From: Bog-159 sp035308525
GTDB lineage: Bacteria > Acidobacteriota > Terriglobia > Bryobacterales > Bryobacteraceae
Direction: 5' to 3'
Length of the DNA stretch: 64,000 nt
Assembly: GCA_035308525.1 (NCBI GenBank)
Contig: DATGGM010000030.1
Location: 55,746 to 119,745, forward strand
This document shows positions 53,606 to 62,184 of this stretch, one piece after another. The notes under the pieces are model-generated. The model was not told the DNA's origin. It did not search any database and worked only from the letters and a program-made list of their open reading frames with translations. A program made the translations under genes and the position numbers. The stretch's first letter is position 1, and each line of letters opens with the position of its first letter.

Positions 53606-54624
53606 TGTCCGAGACTCCGCGCGCACTGGGCTTCCGCATGCCGGCCGAATGGGAGCCGCACGCGGCCACCTGGATCGCCTGGCCACACAATCGCGACGAC
53701 TGGCCGGGCCGTTTCGCGCCGATCCCGTGGGTGTATGGCGAGATCGTGCGCAAGCTGGCGCTGGTGGAGCGGGTGCGGATCCTGGTGGAGGGCCGGGCCG
53801 CCGAGCAAGCCGCGCGCCGCATCCTGCGCCGGGCGGATGCCAACCTGGCCGCGGTGGAGTTCTTCCACGCGCCGACCGATCGCGTCTGGACGCGGGATTA
53901 CTGCCCGCTGTTCGTGAAGGACCGCGCCGGCGAAATCGGGCTGACCAGCTGGCGTTTCAACGCCTGGGCCAAGTACGACGATTGGAAGAAAGATGCAGCC
54001 ATCCCAGCGGCGCTGGCGGGCGCGCTGAAACTGCGCGCGTGGGAGCCGGGCCTGGTGCTGGAAGGCGGCAGTATCGACGTGAACGGGCGCGGCCTGCTGC
54101 TGACTACCGAAGAATGCCTGCTCAGCCCCGTTCAGGCGCGCAATCCGGAGCTGAACCGCCGCCAGATCGAGCAAGCGCTCAATGATTACCTGGGCGCGCG
54201 GCGGGTGATCTGGCTGCGCAACGGCATCGCGGGCGACGATACACACGGCCATGTGGACGACCTGGCGCGCTTCGTGAATGCGGATACGGTGGTGATCGCC
54301 TCCGAGCCGGACCGCTCCGACCCGAACTACGAGCCGCTGCGCGAGAATCTGGCGATTCTTCGCAAGCTGCCGCTGCGGGTAGTGAAGCTGCCGATGCCCG
54401 CGCCGCTGATTTTCGACGGACGCCGGCTGCCGGCCAGCTACGCCAATTTCTACATTGCCAACGGGGTGGTGCTGGCGCCGACATTTAACGACGCGAACGA
54501 CCGCGTGGCGTTGCATACGCTGGCGCGCGTGTTCCCGGACCGCGTGGTCACCGGGATTCATGCGGTGGAGCTGGTGTGGGGCTTGGGCACGCTGCACTGT
54601 CTGACGCAGCAGCAGCCGGCGTAA
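53605..54624 (+). CDS. aguA: Agmatine deiminase
   Basis: ATG 53605 gives 339 aa; a longer frame upstream lies inside aguB. Agmatine deiminase (PPAD-fold) signatures are present: MPAEWEPHAATWIAWPHN, WTRDYCPLFV, LEGGSIDVNG, GDDTHGHVDDLARFV and the catalytic Cys332 in GTLHCLTQQ. It converts agmatine to N-carbamoylputrescine. With aguB this gives the complete two-step route from agmatine to putrescine; an arginine decarboxylase must be elsewhere. Confidence 0.94.
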   Translation: MSETPRALGFRMPAEWEPHAATWIAWPHNRDDWPGRFAPIPWVYGEIVRKLALVERVRILVEGRAAEQAARRILRRADANLAAVEFFHAPTDRVWTRDYCPLFVKDRAGEIGLTSWRFNAWAKYDDWKKDAAIPAALAGALKLRAWEPGLVLEGGSIDVNGRGLLLTTEECLLSPVQARNPELNRRQIEQALNDYLGARRVIWLRNGIAGDDTHGHVDDLARFVNADTVVIASEPDRSDPNYEPLRENLAILRKLPLRVVKLPMPAPLIFDGRRLPASYANFYIANGVVLAPTFNDANDRVALHTLARVFPDRVVTGIHAVELVWGLGTLHCLTQQQPA

Positions 54625-54917
54625 GTCATTTTGCCACGCGCCGGCTTACCAGATCGCGATGGCTCCTGAATTTGATGTGACGCATGGTCTGGCCGCCGCC
54701 TTCGCAGCGAGGCACCGTGGGGGAAGCCGAGATTCGACCAATACCGTTGCACCAGGACGAGAATCGCAGCGTGGTGCTTTTTCGGAAGTGCAGCCGCCAC
54801 CGATCCGGCATTCGCCGTGGGCTCCACGCTATTCGCGCGCTGGGCGTTTTCGGTGGGACAGGGACGCGCGATGCAAGCGTGTCCACTACAGTATGAAGTT
54901 CTCTCAGGCTGTCTTCT

Positions 54918-55006
54918 TGGTGCTGGAGGTGGGGGTCGAACCCACATGCCCAGTGAAGGGCGCGGGATTTTGAGTCCCGTGCGTCTGCCAGTTCCGCCAC
55001 TCCAGC
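54918..55006 (-). tRNA. tRNA-Leu (anticodon CAA)
   Basis: The minus strand gives a full 89-nt class II tRNA: acceptor GCTGGAG with CTCCAGC, D-arm TGGCGGAACTGGCAGACGCA, anticodon stem-loop CGGGA-CTCAAAA-TCCCG (anticodon CAA), a long variable arm, T-arm GGGTTCGACCCCCA and an encoded CCA. Its 5' half (54968-55001) is duplicated at 57312-57345 with one mismatch. The 293-nt spacer to aguA shows no gene. Confidence 0.95.
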
Positions 55007-55096
55007 AAAGATATGACTCCTTTGAGTTTACCCTAAGATTGCTCGGACCCGCAGCCTGTTCCGGTTATGATCATCTAAACGAATGTTGAATAATGG

Positions 55097-55681
55097 ATGA
55101 ATGGCAGGATGCCAAGAATGAAGCCGCCGAGAACGGTACTATTTTGGATTTTGTCGGGCGCTGTTTTCGCCTACCCGGTCCATGCCTGTTCTATTGTGGG
55201 CAGCATCTCGAACCTTAAACTGGTGGACGACGCTGAAATGATCATCCGGGCCAAGGCTGTAGAGTATGCATCCCCGCCCAGCAACCCTCGCATGTGGACG
55301 ACCGGCGTGCCTGATTCCAGGATCCGATTTAACGTGATCGAGAGGATTCGCGGTGCGGAGATTTCCGAGCTGATCCTGCCTGGTTATCTGGTGGATCGGG
55401 ACGACTTCAATGATCAAGAGCCACCGTACACCTTTGTTCGACCGGGCGGCCGCGGCGGCAGTTGCTTCGCCAATTCTTATCGCACCGGCGGCCAGTTTCT
55501 GCTTTTTCTTAAAAAAGGCGGGAACGGAGAACTCACGGTCAACTGGTACGCTTTGGCCCCGGTGAACGAGCAACTTCACTCCGATGACGACCCGTGGATA
55601 CTGTGGGTACGTGAGCGTGCCAAACGAGTGGCAGGCGGCACTTCGAAATCCGAGACGAAGCCGCGACCGGCGAAGCCCTAA
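55097..55681 (+). CDS. Exported protein, function unknown
   Basis: A 194-aa frame with several possible ATG starts (55097, 55109, 55118). A hydrophobic signal (TVLFWILSGAVFAYPVHA) is followed by a cysteine at the expected cleavage site region (ACSIVGSI). The mature domain has a pattern seen in TIMP/NTR-like small proteins (DDAEMIIRAKAVEYA, RIRFNVIERIRG, CFANSYRTGGQFLLFL), though the assignment is only by feel. The C-terminus is lysine/arginine-rich. It lies between the tRNA-Leu and its half-copy. Confidence 0.6.
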   Translation: MNGRMPRMKPPRTVLFWILSGAVFAYPVHACSIVGSISNLKLVDDAEMIIRAKAVEYASPPSNPRMWTTGVPDSRIRFNVIERIRGAEISELILPGYLVDRDDFNDQEPPYTFVRPGGRGGSCFANSYRTGGQFLLFLKKGGNGELTVNWYALAPVNEQLHSDDDPWILWVRERAKRVAGGTSKSETKPRPAKP

Positions 55682-55717
55682 AACCGACCAGGTCCAGGGT
55701 TACCGATAGGGGGATAG

Positions 55718-55849
55718 GAACGCATTCGGTGCGTGGTGCTGGATATGACGATGCCGGTCATGAGCGGCGAAGCGACACTGCCTTGGCTGAAGGCGCTGCG
55801 CGCCGATATTCCCGAGAGCGCGCGCGAGCGTGCTCCGCCGGCACCCTAA
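55718..55849 (+). pseudogene. Fragment of a response-regulator receiver domain
   Basis: With no start codon, this frame (after TAG 55715-55717) encodes CVVLDMTMPVMSGEATLPWL and then KALRADIPE before ending at TAA 55847. This is the phospho-acceptor aspartate strand and following loop of a receiver domain of the type fused to hybrid kinases. The rest of the domain and kinase is gone. It is a decayed remnant. Confidence 0.65.
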
Positions 55850-55873
55850 AGCGTAGGCGCCCGCTAGGATACT

Positions 55874-57190
55874 ATGGTCACCATGAAGATGCCCGCCGCC
55901 GGCCTTAGCCGCCGCAACATATTACAACTGCTGCCGCCCGCGCTCGCCGTGCCGGTTCTCCCGGCCCTGGCGCAAAACGGATCGCCCCACAGCATCCCGG
56001 GCGAGCGCCTGGACCTGGATCCCCAGCGCATCGCCGCCGCGCTATCCGCCATGGTGGACGACGGCCGCGCCGCCGGGGCGTCCGTACTCATCTGGAAAGA
56101 TGGCCGCGAAGCCTATTTCGGCTCCGCAGGCTTTGCCGACCGGGAGGGAGGCCGCAAGATGTCCCGCGACACCATCGCCCAAATCTATTCCATGACCAAG
56201 CCGGTCACCGGCGTCGCGCTTATGCAATTGTGGGAGCAGGGCAAGTTCGGCCTCGATGACCCGCTGTACCGCTATTTACCGGAGTTCGAGGCCATCAAGG
56301 TTTACGCCGGCAAGGATCCGGCTGGAGCACCCATCTATCGCGCACCCGCACGTCCCGTCGCGGTGCGCGACATCATGCGCCACACCGCCGGCTTCGCCTA
56401 TGGGCCGGGCGACACGCCCGCGCACGATGCCTACGTGAAAGCCGATCCCATGTCACTGAAAATCGACTTGGCCGAGATGGGCCATCGCCTGGCCAAGGTG
56501 CCGCTCCTTTTCGATCCCGGCGCGCGCTGGAGCTACAGCATCGCCGTGGACGTCCAGGCGCTGCTGGTCGAGACACTATCCGGCCAGAAGTTCGCCGAGT
56601 ATGTCCGTCAGCGGGTATTTGAGCCGCTCAGCATGCGCGAAACCGCCTGGCGCCAGCCTGACGATCGCCTGCCGCGCCTGGCCGCCGTGTACCGAAAGTC
56701 GGAAGGCAAGCTGGTGCGCGAGGCCGACGGCAACACCCGCCGCCTCAACTTCCACGACAACAGCTTGACCGGCGGCGGCTTCGGCCTGGCCTCCACCGTT
56801 GATGACTATATGCGCCTGGCGCGCATGCTGCTCAACGCCGGCGAGCTCGATGGCGCCCGCATTCTCAAGCAATCGACCGTGAAATTGATGGCCACCGACC
56901 AGTTGGACCCGCGCATCACTGAGCGCCTCTTCCTGCCTACTAAAGGCTCCGTAGGCTTTGGTCTCGATTTCGCCGTGCGCGTGTCTCAGCCGCAAAAGCC
57001 CGAAGAAAACCGCGGAGCCGTGGGCGAATTCTTCTGGGACGGCGCCGCATCCACCCTCTTCTGGGTCGACCCGCCTAATGACATGGCCACCGTCTTCTTC
57101 ACGCAGAAAATGCCCTTCGACGGAACGCTACATCACGACATCCGCGCCGCCATCTACGGTCCAACCTACCTAGGCCCCCGCGGCGACTAA
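55874..57190 (+). CDS. Tat-exported serine hydrolase of the beta-lactamase/esterase fold
   Basis: A 438-aa protein with a twin-arginine signal (LSRRNILQLLPPALAVPVLP). The fold is that of class C beta-lactamases and esterases: SxxK with Ser106 and Lys109 (YSMTKPVTG), the Tyr motif (WSYSIAVDV) as the YxN counterpart, and a conserved DDPLYRYLPEF near the front. The classical KTG triad is replaced or unclear near GEFFWDGAAST, so esterase or peptidase activity is as likely as drug resistance. It lies inside the tRNA-Leu-bounded segment. Confidence 0.82.
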   Translation: MVTMKMPAAGLSRRNILQLLPPALAVPVLPALAQNGSPHSIPGERLDLDPQRIAAALSAMVDDGRAAGASVLIWKDGREAYFGSAGFADREGGRKMSRDTIAQIYSMTKPVTGVALMQLWEQGKFGLDDPLYRYLPEFEAIKVYAGKDPAGAPIYRAPARPVAVRDIMRHTAGFAYGPGDTPAHDAYVKADPMSLKIDLAEMGHRLAKVPLLFDPGARWSYSIAVDVQALLVETLSGQKFAEYVRQRVFEPLSMRETAWRQPDDRLPRLAAVYRKSEGKLVREADGNTRRLNFHDNSLTGGGFGLASTVDDYMRLARMLLNAGELDGARILKQSTVKLMATDQLDPRITERLFLPTKGSVGFGLDFAVRVSQPQKPEENRGAVGEFFWDGAASTLFWVDPPNDMATVFFTQKMPFDGTLHHDIRAAIYGPTYLGPRGD

Positions 57191-57311
57191 GGCGCCGGTA
57201 ACAGCCGGTTTACAGCCACACCGGGCCGCACAATTCCGTCAAAATACGCTGACTGTTGGGGAGAGAAGACGGGGCCTCGGATCAGTGCCCTCACTTATCC
57301 TCTATTTTGGT

Positions 57312-57345
57312 TTTTGAGTCCCGTGCGTCCGCCAGTTCCGCCACT
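57312..57345 (-). repeat. Partial tRNA-Leu copy (5' half)
   Basis: A 34-bp match, one mismatch, to 54968-55001, covering the tRNA-Leu 5' part from position ~6 through the anticodon loop (ACTCAAAA). It lacks the rest of the tRNA. It is in the same orientation as the intact gene, so the two form a direct repeat around 55.0-57.3 kb. It may mark a former integration site or an unequal duplication. Confidence 0.75.
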
Positions 57346-57452
57346 GCGGCGACTTGGCCCGAGAAAACCTTTCCCAATGTAACCCGGCCGCGAAACCCGG
57401 CGCGCCACCCGTTTGCGCGTGAGAAAAATCGGCGGCCGGCGCACCTCATTCT

Positions 57453-58970
57453 TTGGCACTCTTCAAAACCCGCAGCGCCGCGGTGTACGGCATCGATGCT
57501 CACCTCATCGACGTAGAGGTCGACATGTACGCGTCCGGCTCGGCCCGCGACTTCGTCATGGTGGGCATGCCGGATACGGCGGTGCGCGAGAGCCGCGAGC
57601 GCATTAAATCCGCCCTCATCAACTCCGGCTTCGGCTATCCGAACAAGGCCGTGACCATTAACCTGGCGCCCGCCAACGTGCGCAAGGAGGGCGCCGGTTT
57701 CGATCTGCCGATGGCCATGTGCATCCTGGGGGCCATGGGATCGGTGGCCGCCCTCGACCAGCACCTGCTGCTGGGCGAGCTGTCGCTCGATGGCGGCATA
57801 CGGCCCGTGCGCGGCGCCCTGTCGGTGGCCGTCTGCGCGCGCGCTCAAGGCATCGCGAACCTGGTGCTGCCGCTGGCCAACGCGGCCGAAGCGGCCGTAG
57901 TGGATGGCGTGCGCGTGTTCGGAGTGCGGCACCTGACCGACGTGGTGAAGCTGATCGCGCGGCCGGAAGAGTTTCCACCCACCTCACCCACGCCGCCTGC
58001 CTCCGGCGTGGATTCCGGCGCGCCGGACTTCCGGGAAGTCCGCGGCCAGGCCAGCGCCAAGCGCGCGCTGGAGGTGGCGGCATCCGGCGGACACAACGTG
58101 CTCATGATCGGGCCGCCCGGCTCCGGCAAGACCATGCTGGCCAAGCGGCTGGCCGGCATTCTGCCGCCGCTCACGTTCGCCGAATCCATCGAGACCACCA
58201 AGGTGCACAGCGTGGCCGGATTGCTGGCCGGCGGCGCAGGCCTGCTGCGCGAGCGGCCTTTTCGCGCGCCCCATCACACAATCTCGGATGCCGGCCTGAT
58301 CGGCGGCGGCGCGGGCATTCCCCGCCCTGGCGAGGTCAGCCTGGCGCACAACGGTCTGCTGTTCCTGGACGAATTCCCGGAGTTCCCGCGCGACGTGCTG
58401 GAACTGCTGCGCCAGCCGCTCGAGGACGGCACCGTCACCATCGCCCGCTCGAACATGACGCTGCGCTTCCCCGCCGGCTTCATGCTGGTGGCCGCTATGA
58501 ACCCCTGCCAGTGCGGATTCTATGGAGACGCCTCCCGCGAGTGCCGCTGCACACCCGCCATGATCCAGCGCTACCTGGGTAAGATCAGCGGCCCACTGCT
58601 CGACCGCATCGATATCCACATCGAAGTACCCGCCGTGGCGTACAAAGAGATGCGCGCCAATGACGCCCCGGAATCTTCCGCCGACATCCGCGCGGTGGTG
58701 GAGCGGGCGCGCGCCGTGCAGCATGCCCGCGGCTTCTACAACGCACAACTGCCGGCGCGCTTCATACGCAAACTCTGCGCGCTCGACGAGGCCGGCGAGC
58801 GTACTCTTGAGATGGCCGTCCGCCGCCTGGGGCTTTCCGCGCGCGCCCACGACCGTATCCTCAAACTGGCGCGCACCATCGCCGATCTGGGCGAATCGAA
58901 AACCATTTCCGCCAAGCACGTGGCCGAAGCGGTGCAGTATCGGAGCTTGGATCGCAACTACTGGACGTAA
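57453..58970 (+). CDS. comM: YifB/ComM-family Mg-chelatase-like AAA+ ATPase
   Basis: TTG 57453 begins MALFKTRSAAVYGIDAHLID, as in other family members; 505 aa. An N-terminal S5/Lon-protease-like domain (~20-175, VTINLAPANVRKEGAGFDLP) precedes the AAA+ core: Walker A GPPGSGKT (~220-227), Walker B LLFLDEFPEF, a sensor region and the C-terminal Mg-chelatase domain (NPCQCGFYGD, DRIDIHIEVP, SKTISAKHVAEAVQYRSLDR). ComM is a DNA branch-migration helicase that aids natural transformation in Proteobacteria. A partial copy of the 3' end lies downstream at 62081-62170. Confidence 0.92.
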   Translation: MALFKTRSAAVYGIDAHLIDVEVDMYASGSARDFVMVGMPDTAVRESRERIKSALINSGFGYPNKAVTINLAPANVRKEGAGFDLPMAMCILGAMGSVAALDQHLLLGELSLDGGIRPVRGALSVAVCARAQGIANLVLPLANAAEAAVVDGVRVFGVRHLTDVVKLIARPEEFPPTSPTPPASGVDSGAPDFREVRGQASAKRALEVAASGGHNVLMIGPPGSGKTMLAKRLAGILPPLTFAESIETTKVHSVAGLLAGGAGLLRERPFRAPHHTISDAGLIGGGAGIPRPGEVSLAHNGLLFLDEFPEFPRDVLELLRQPLEDGTVTIARSNMTLRFPAGFMLVAAMNPCQCGFYGDASRECRCTPAMIQRYLGKISGPLLDRIDIHIEVPAVAYKEMRANDAPESSADIRAVVERARAVQHARGFYNAQLPARFIRKLCALDEAGERTLEMAVRRLGLSARAHDRILKLARTIADLGESKTISAKHVAEAVQYRSLDRNYWT

Positions 58971-59034
58971 TGATGAATAATCGAGAGAATATCGACTGCC
59001 TTCCCGCACTCTGTGAGTCAGGAGCCTCCAGCAA

Positions 59035-62000
59035 ATGACCAAGGAAGTGCAGCACCGGCTGCCGCGCGCGGCGGCGGGTTTGACGATGGTGTTTTGCCTG
59101 TCAAGCATCTTCGCCCATGCGCAAGATACGGCCAACCCGGACTCTCAGGGCCTGGCCAATATGGGCGGGCAGATCACGCCGCTGGCGCCCCCTGGGGCCC
59201 GTTTCGAGCCGATGAACCCGGATCTGACCGCCAACCCGTCCTGGCTGGCCGGACAAGCCGTGACCACCATAGTCAGTCCCGATGGCAAGACGCTGCTGGT
59301 TCTGTGCAGCGGATTCAACGTGGTCTTCAATGGCACAACCGCACCGCCCGCCACCAGCCAGTTCGTGTTCATCTACGACATCTCGGCCATCCAGCCGGTG
59401 AAGAAGCAGGTCCTGCAGATACCCAACACCTACAACGGCATCGTCTTCGATCCCTCCGGCACGCATTTCTACGTGGCGGGTGGCGCGGACGATGACATCC
59501 AAACCGTAACGCTCGGTTCCAATGGAAAATGGGCCGCGGAACAGCCCACCAGCCCGGCGCTCACCATGGGGCATGCCGCCGGCAACGGCCTGAGCGTGGA
59601 GCCAGGGGGCACCGGCCCGGTAAACGCGCAGGTCGGCGTGAAGCCTTGCGCGGCGGGTCTGGCCATTTCGAACGATGGCAAGACGCTAGTGGTGGCCAAT
59701 TACTACAACGATTCGATAACCGTATTCAGCGGCGGCTACGGCAATTGGTCGAAGGGCACGGAGCTCGACCTACGCCCCGGCAAGAGTAACCCCGCCCAAG
59801 CCGGCGTTCCGGGCGGTGAATATCCCTTTTGGGTGGCGGTGAAGGGAAGCGCCGCGGGCGCCACAGCCTACATATCCAGCATTCGCGACCGCGAGATTGT
59901 GGTGGTGAGCCTCAGCGGAACGCCCACGGTTACGGCCCGCATCCCGGTGAAAGGTCAACCCAACAAGATGACCTTGAACGCGGCGCAGTCGCTGCTCTAT
60001 GTCGTCGAAGACGAATCGGATACGGTAGATGTGATCGCGACCGCCAGCAACACCATCCTGGAGACGATTCCGGTCATCGCTCCACCGGGCGTGTTGCCCA
60101 CGGCCCTGGCGCAATATACCGGCGCAAACTCCGATAGCGCCACGCTGTCGCCGGACGAGAAACAACTTTACGTGACCAACGGCAATCTGAACTCGATCGC
60201 TGTGGTGGCGCTCGGCGGAACCAATAGCGGCGACCAGGTGGTGGGACTGATTCCTACCGGCTGGTATCCCAACTCGGTGAGCTTCAGCGCCGATGGATCC
60301 TGGGTTTATGCGGTCAATGGAAAATCGCCGACCGGCGCGAACATCGGCTTCTGCTACAGCGGCGGCGCGCCCACGTACCCAAGTTGCCTTCTGGCGAACC
60401 AATATAATCCCCAATTAATAAAGGCCGGTTTCCAGATATTCCCACGCCCCACCACCGCGCAACTAGCCACGCTTACCGCGCAGGTAGCCGTGAACAACCA
60501 CTTCTCGAGCACCGAGAGCGCCAGCGACGCGGCAGTGATGGCGGCGGTGCGCGCCGGCGTCCAGCATGTCGTCTTCATCCTCAAGGAAAACCGCACGTAC
60601 GACCAGATTCTGGGCGACCTGGAAGTAGGCAATGGCGATCCCGATCAGACCGAGTTCGGCCAGGCCATCACGCCGAATGAGCATAACCTGGCGTTGCACT
60701 TTGTCACGCTCGACAATTTCATGGTGACCGCCGAAGTGAGCAACGACGGCTGGCCCTGGAGCACTTCCGCGCGCGCACCCGATGTAATCGAGCGCCAGTT
60801 TCCGGTGTATTATTCCTCCGCCGTGGGCGTGTCACGCGGGCTCAGCATCGACTCCGAGGGTACGAATCGCAGCGTGAACGTGGCCTATCCGACACTCGCC
60901 GAGCGCCAGTACGCCGATCCTTTTACGCCTAACGATCCGGATCTGCTGCCCGGCCAGACCGATGTGGCCGCGCCCGACGGACCCGACAACGAAATAAACA
61001 CCGGCTATCTGTGGGACGCCGCGCTGCGCGCCAATCTGACGGTGCGGAACTACGGCTTTTTCGTGGACCAAACGCGCTACAACACCACCACCAACACGAT
61101 TCCCCTGATCGAAAACCCGGCGGCGGACGGCATCGTAGTAGCGTATCCCACGAATGTCGCGCTGGCCCCGCGCACGGATCCCTATTTCCGCGGATTCGAC
61201 AATGCCTTCCCGGATTATTACCGGTACGCGGAGTGGGCCCGCGAGTTCGATAACAACTATCTGGTGCCCGCTTGCCGCGCGCCGGAGCCGCGCAAGCTGG
61301 CCGCGGCACCCGCCGCGCTCCCGTGCGCTACGCGTGGCCAAGCCACCCCGCGCGGTACGGGGATGCCTTCCCTGAGCCTGGTTCGTTTTATGCACGATCA
61401 CACCGGCAGTTTCAGCGCCGCCATCGATGGCGTGAACACTCCGGAGCTGCAAGTGGCGGATAACGATTATGCGGTCGGCTTGCTGGTCGAGAAGATAGCC
61501 GGTAGCCAGTACGCGAACAACACACTGATCTTCGTCCTGGAGGACGACGCGCAAGACGGCGGCGACCATGTGGACTCGCACCGCAGCGTGGCCTTGGTCG
61601 CGGGAGCCTTCGTGAAGCAGGGGGTGGTGATCTCGACGCCGTATAATACTATCGATTTCGTGCGCACCATGGAAGAGGTTTTGGGCCTGCCGCCGATGAA
61701 TCTGAACGACGCCCTGGCCAGACCCATGGCCGATATTTTCAATACCACGCCCAGCGCATGGAGCTTTACCGCCACTCCCTCAGCGCTTCTGTATGCCCCT
61801 GGCGTGTCGCTGCCGCTGCCCCCGCGGCCCACGGGCTTAGTCGTGCCAAAGCCGTCGCACGATGCGACCTATTGGGCGCGGGCCAGCGAAGGCATGGATT
61901 TCACGTCGGAAGATCGCGTGGATCCCGCCGGTTTCAATCGCCTCCTCTGGAAAGGCCTGATGGGCGATAAGCCATATCCCGCCGGGCCGAGTGGAATGGA

Positions 62001-62073
62001 TCTGCGGCATAATCGCGCCACGCTGCTGGTGCGTTACCGGCAGTCCCTGAAGGAAGAAGGGCGCCGTAACTAA
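59035..62073 (+). CDS. Exported YncE-like propeller fused to a phosphoesterase/alkaline-phosphatase-type domain
   Basis: A 1012-aa protein with a signal peptide (LTMVFCLSSIFAHAQ). Residues ~60-430 form a YVTN/YncE-like seven-bladed propeller (TTIVSPDGKTLLVL, TYNGIVFDPSGTHFYVAGG, SPDEKQLYVTNGN, SFSADGSWVYAVNG). The second half begins at HVVFILKENRTYDQILGDLE, the signature of the phosphoesterase (phospholipase C-like) family, with later motifs NLALHFVTLDNFMV, VDQTRYNTTT and FVLEDDAQDGGDHVDSHRSV, where the acidic and histidine residues probably bind metal. It is a periplasmic or secreted hydrolase. Bifunctional fusions of this kind are known in Acidobacteriota; the substrate is not known. Confidence 0.85.
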   Translation: MTKEVQHRLPRAAAGLTMVFCLSSIFAHAQDTANPDSQGLANMGGQITPLAPPGARFEPMNPDLTANPSWLAGQAVTTIVSPDGKTLLVLCSGFNVVFNGTTAPPATSQFVFIYDISAIQPVKKQVLQIPNTYNGIVFDPSGTHFYVAGGADDDIQTVTLGSNGKWAAEQPTSPALTMGHAAGNGLSVEPGGTGPVNAQVGVKPCAAGLAISNDGKTLVVANYYNDSITVFSGGYGNWSKGTELDLRPGKSNPAQAGVPGGEYPFWVAVKGSAAGATAYISSIRDREIVVVSLSGTPTVTARIPVKGQPNKMTLNAAQSLLYVVEDESDTVDVIATASNTILETIPVIAPPGVLPTALAQYTGANSDSATLSPDEKQLYVTNGNLNSIAVVALGGTNSGDQVVGLIPTGWYPNSVSFSADGSWVYAVNGKSPTGANIGFCYSGGAPTYPSCLLANQYNPQLIKAGFQIFPRPTTAQLATLTAQVAVNNHFSSTESASDAAVMAAVRAGVQHVVFILKENRTYDQILGDLEVGNGDPDQTEFGQAITPNEHNLALHFVTLDNFMVTAEVSNDGWPWSTSARAPDVIERQFPVYYSSAVGVSRGLSIDSEGTNRSVNVAYPTLAERQYADPFTPNDPDLLPGQTDVAAPDGPDNEINTGYLWDAALRANLTVRNYGFFVDQTRYNTTTNTIPLIENPAADGIVVAYPTNVALAPRTDPYFRGFDNAFPDYYRYAEWAREFDNNYLVPACRAPEPRKLAAAPAALPCATRGQATPRGTGMPSLSLVRFMHDHTGSFSAAIDGVNTPELQVADNDYAVGLLVEKIAGSQYANNTLIFVLEDDAQDGGDHVDSHRSVALVAGAFVKQGVVISTPYNTIDFVRTMEEVLGLPPMNLNDALARPMADIFNTTPSAWSFTATPSALLYAPGVSLPLPPRPTGLVVPKPSHDATYWARASEGMDFTSEDRVDPAGFNRLLWKGLMGDKPYPAGPSGMDLRHNRATLLVRYRQSLKEEGRRN

Positions 62074-62080
62074 AGGGCCG

Positions 62081-62170
62081 CGCGGCTTCTACAACGCGCA
62101 TCCGCCGGCGCGCGGCATCGCCGATTTGGGCGAATCGAAAACGATTTCCGCCAAACACGTGGCCGAAGCG
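62081..62170 (+). pseudogene. Remnant of the comM 3' end
   Basis: In one frame it reads RGFYNAHPPAR then GIADLGESKTISAKHVAEA, matching two separate pieces of ComM: RGFYNAQLPAR and TIADLGESKTISAKHVAEA. About 45 codons between them are missing. It has the same orientation as comM and lies just after the YncE/phosphoesterase gene, so that gene is bracketed by the real comM end and this fragment. Confidence 0.85.
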
Positions 62171-62184
62171 CCGCGGTTGCCTGT

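Noticed and set aside
55874..57190. AmpC-type antibiotic-resistance beta-lactamase
   Set aside because: SxxK and the Tyr motif are shared with esterases and peptidases, and the KTG box is not clear, so resistance is not claimed.
57291..57932. Minus-strand gene across the tRNA remnant and comM start
   Set aside because: It is antisense to comM, and its end (AELADARDSK) is merely the translated tRNA-Leu sequence.
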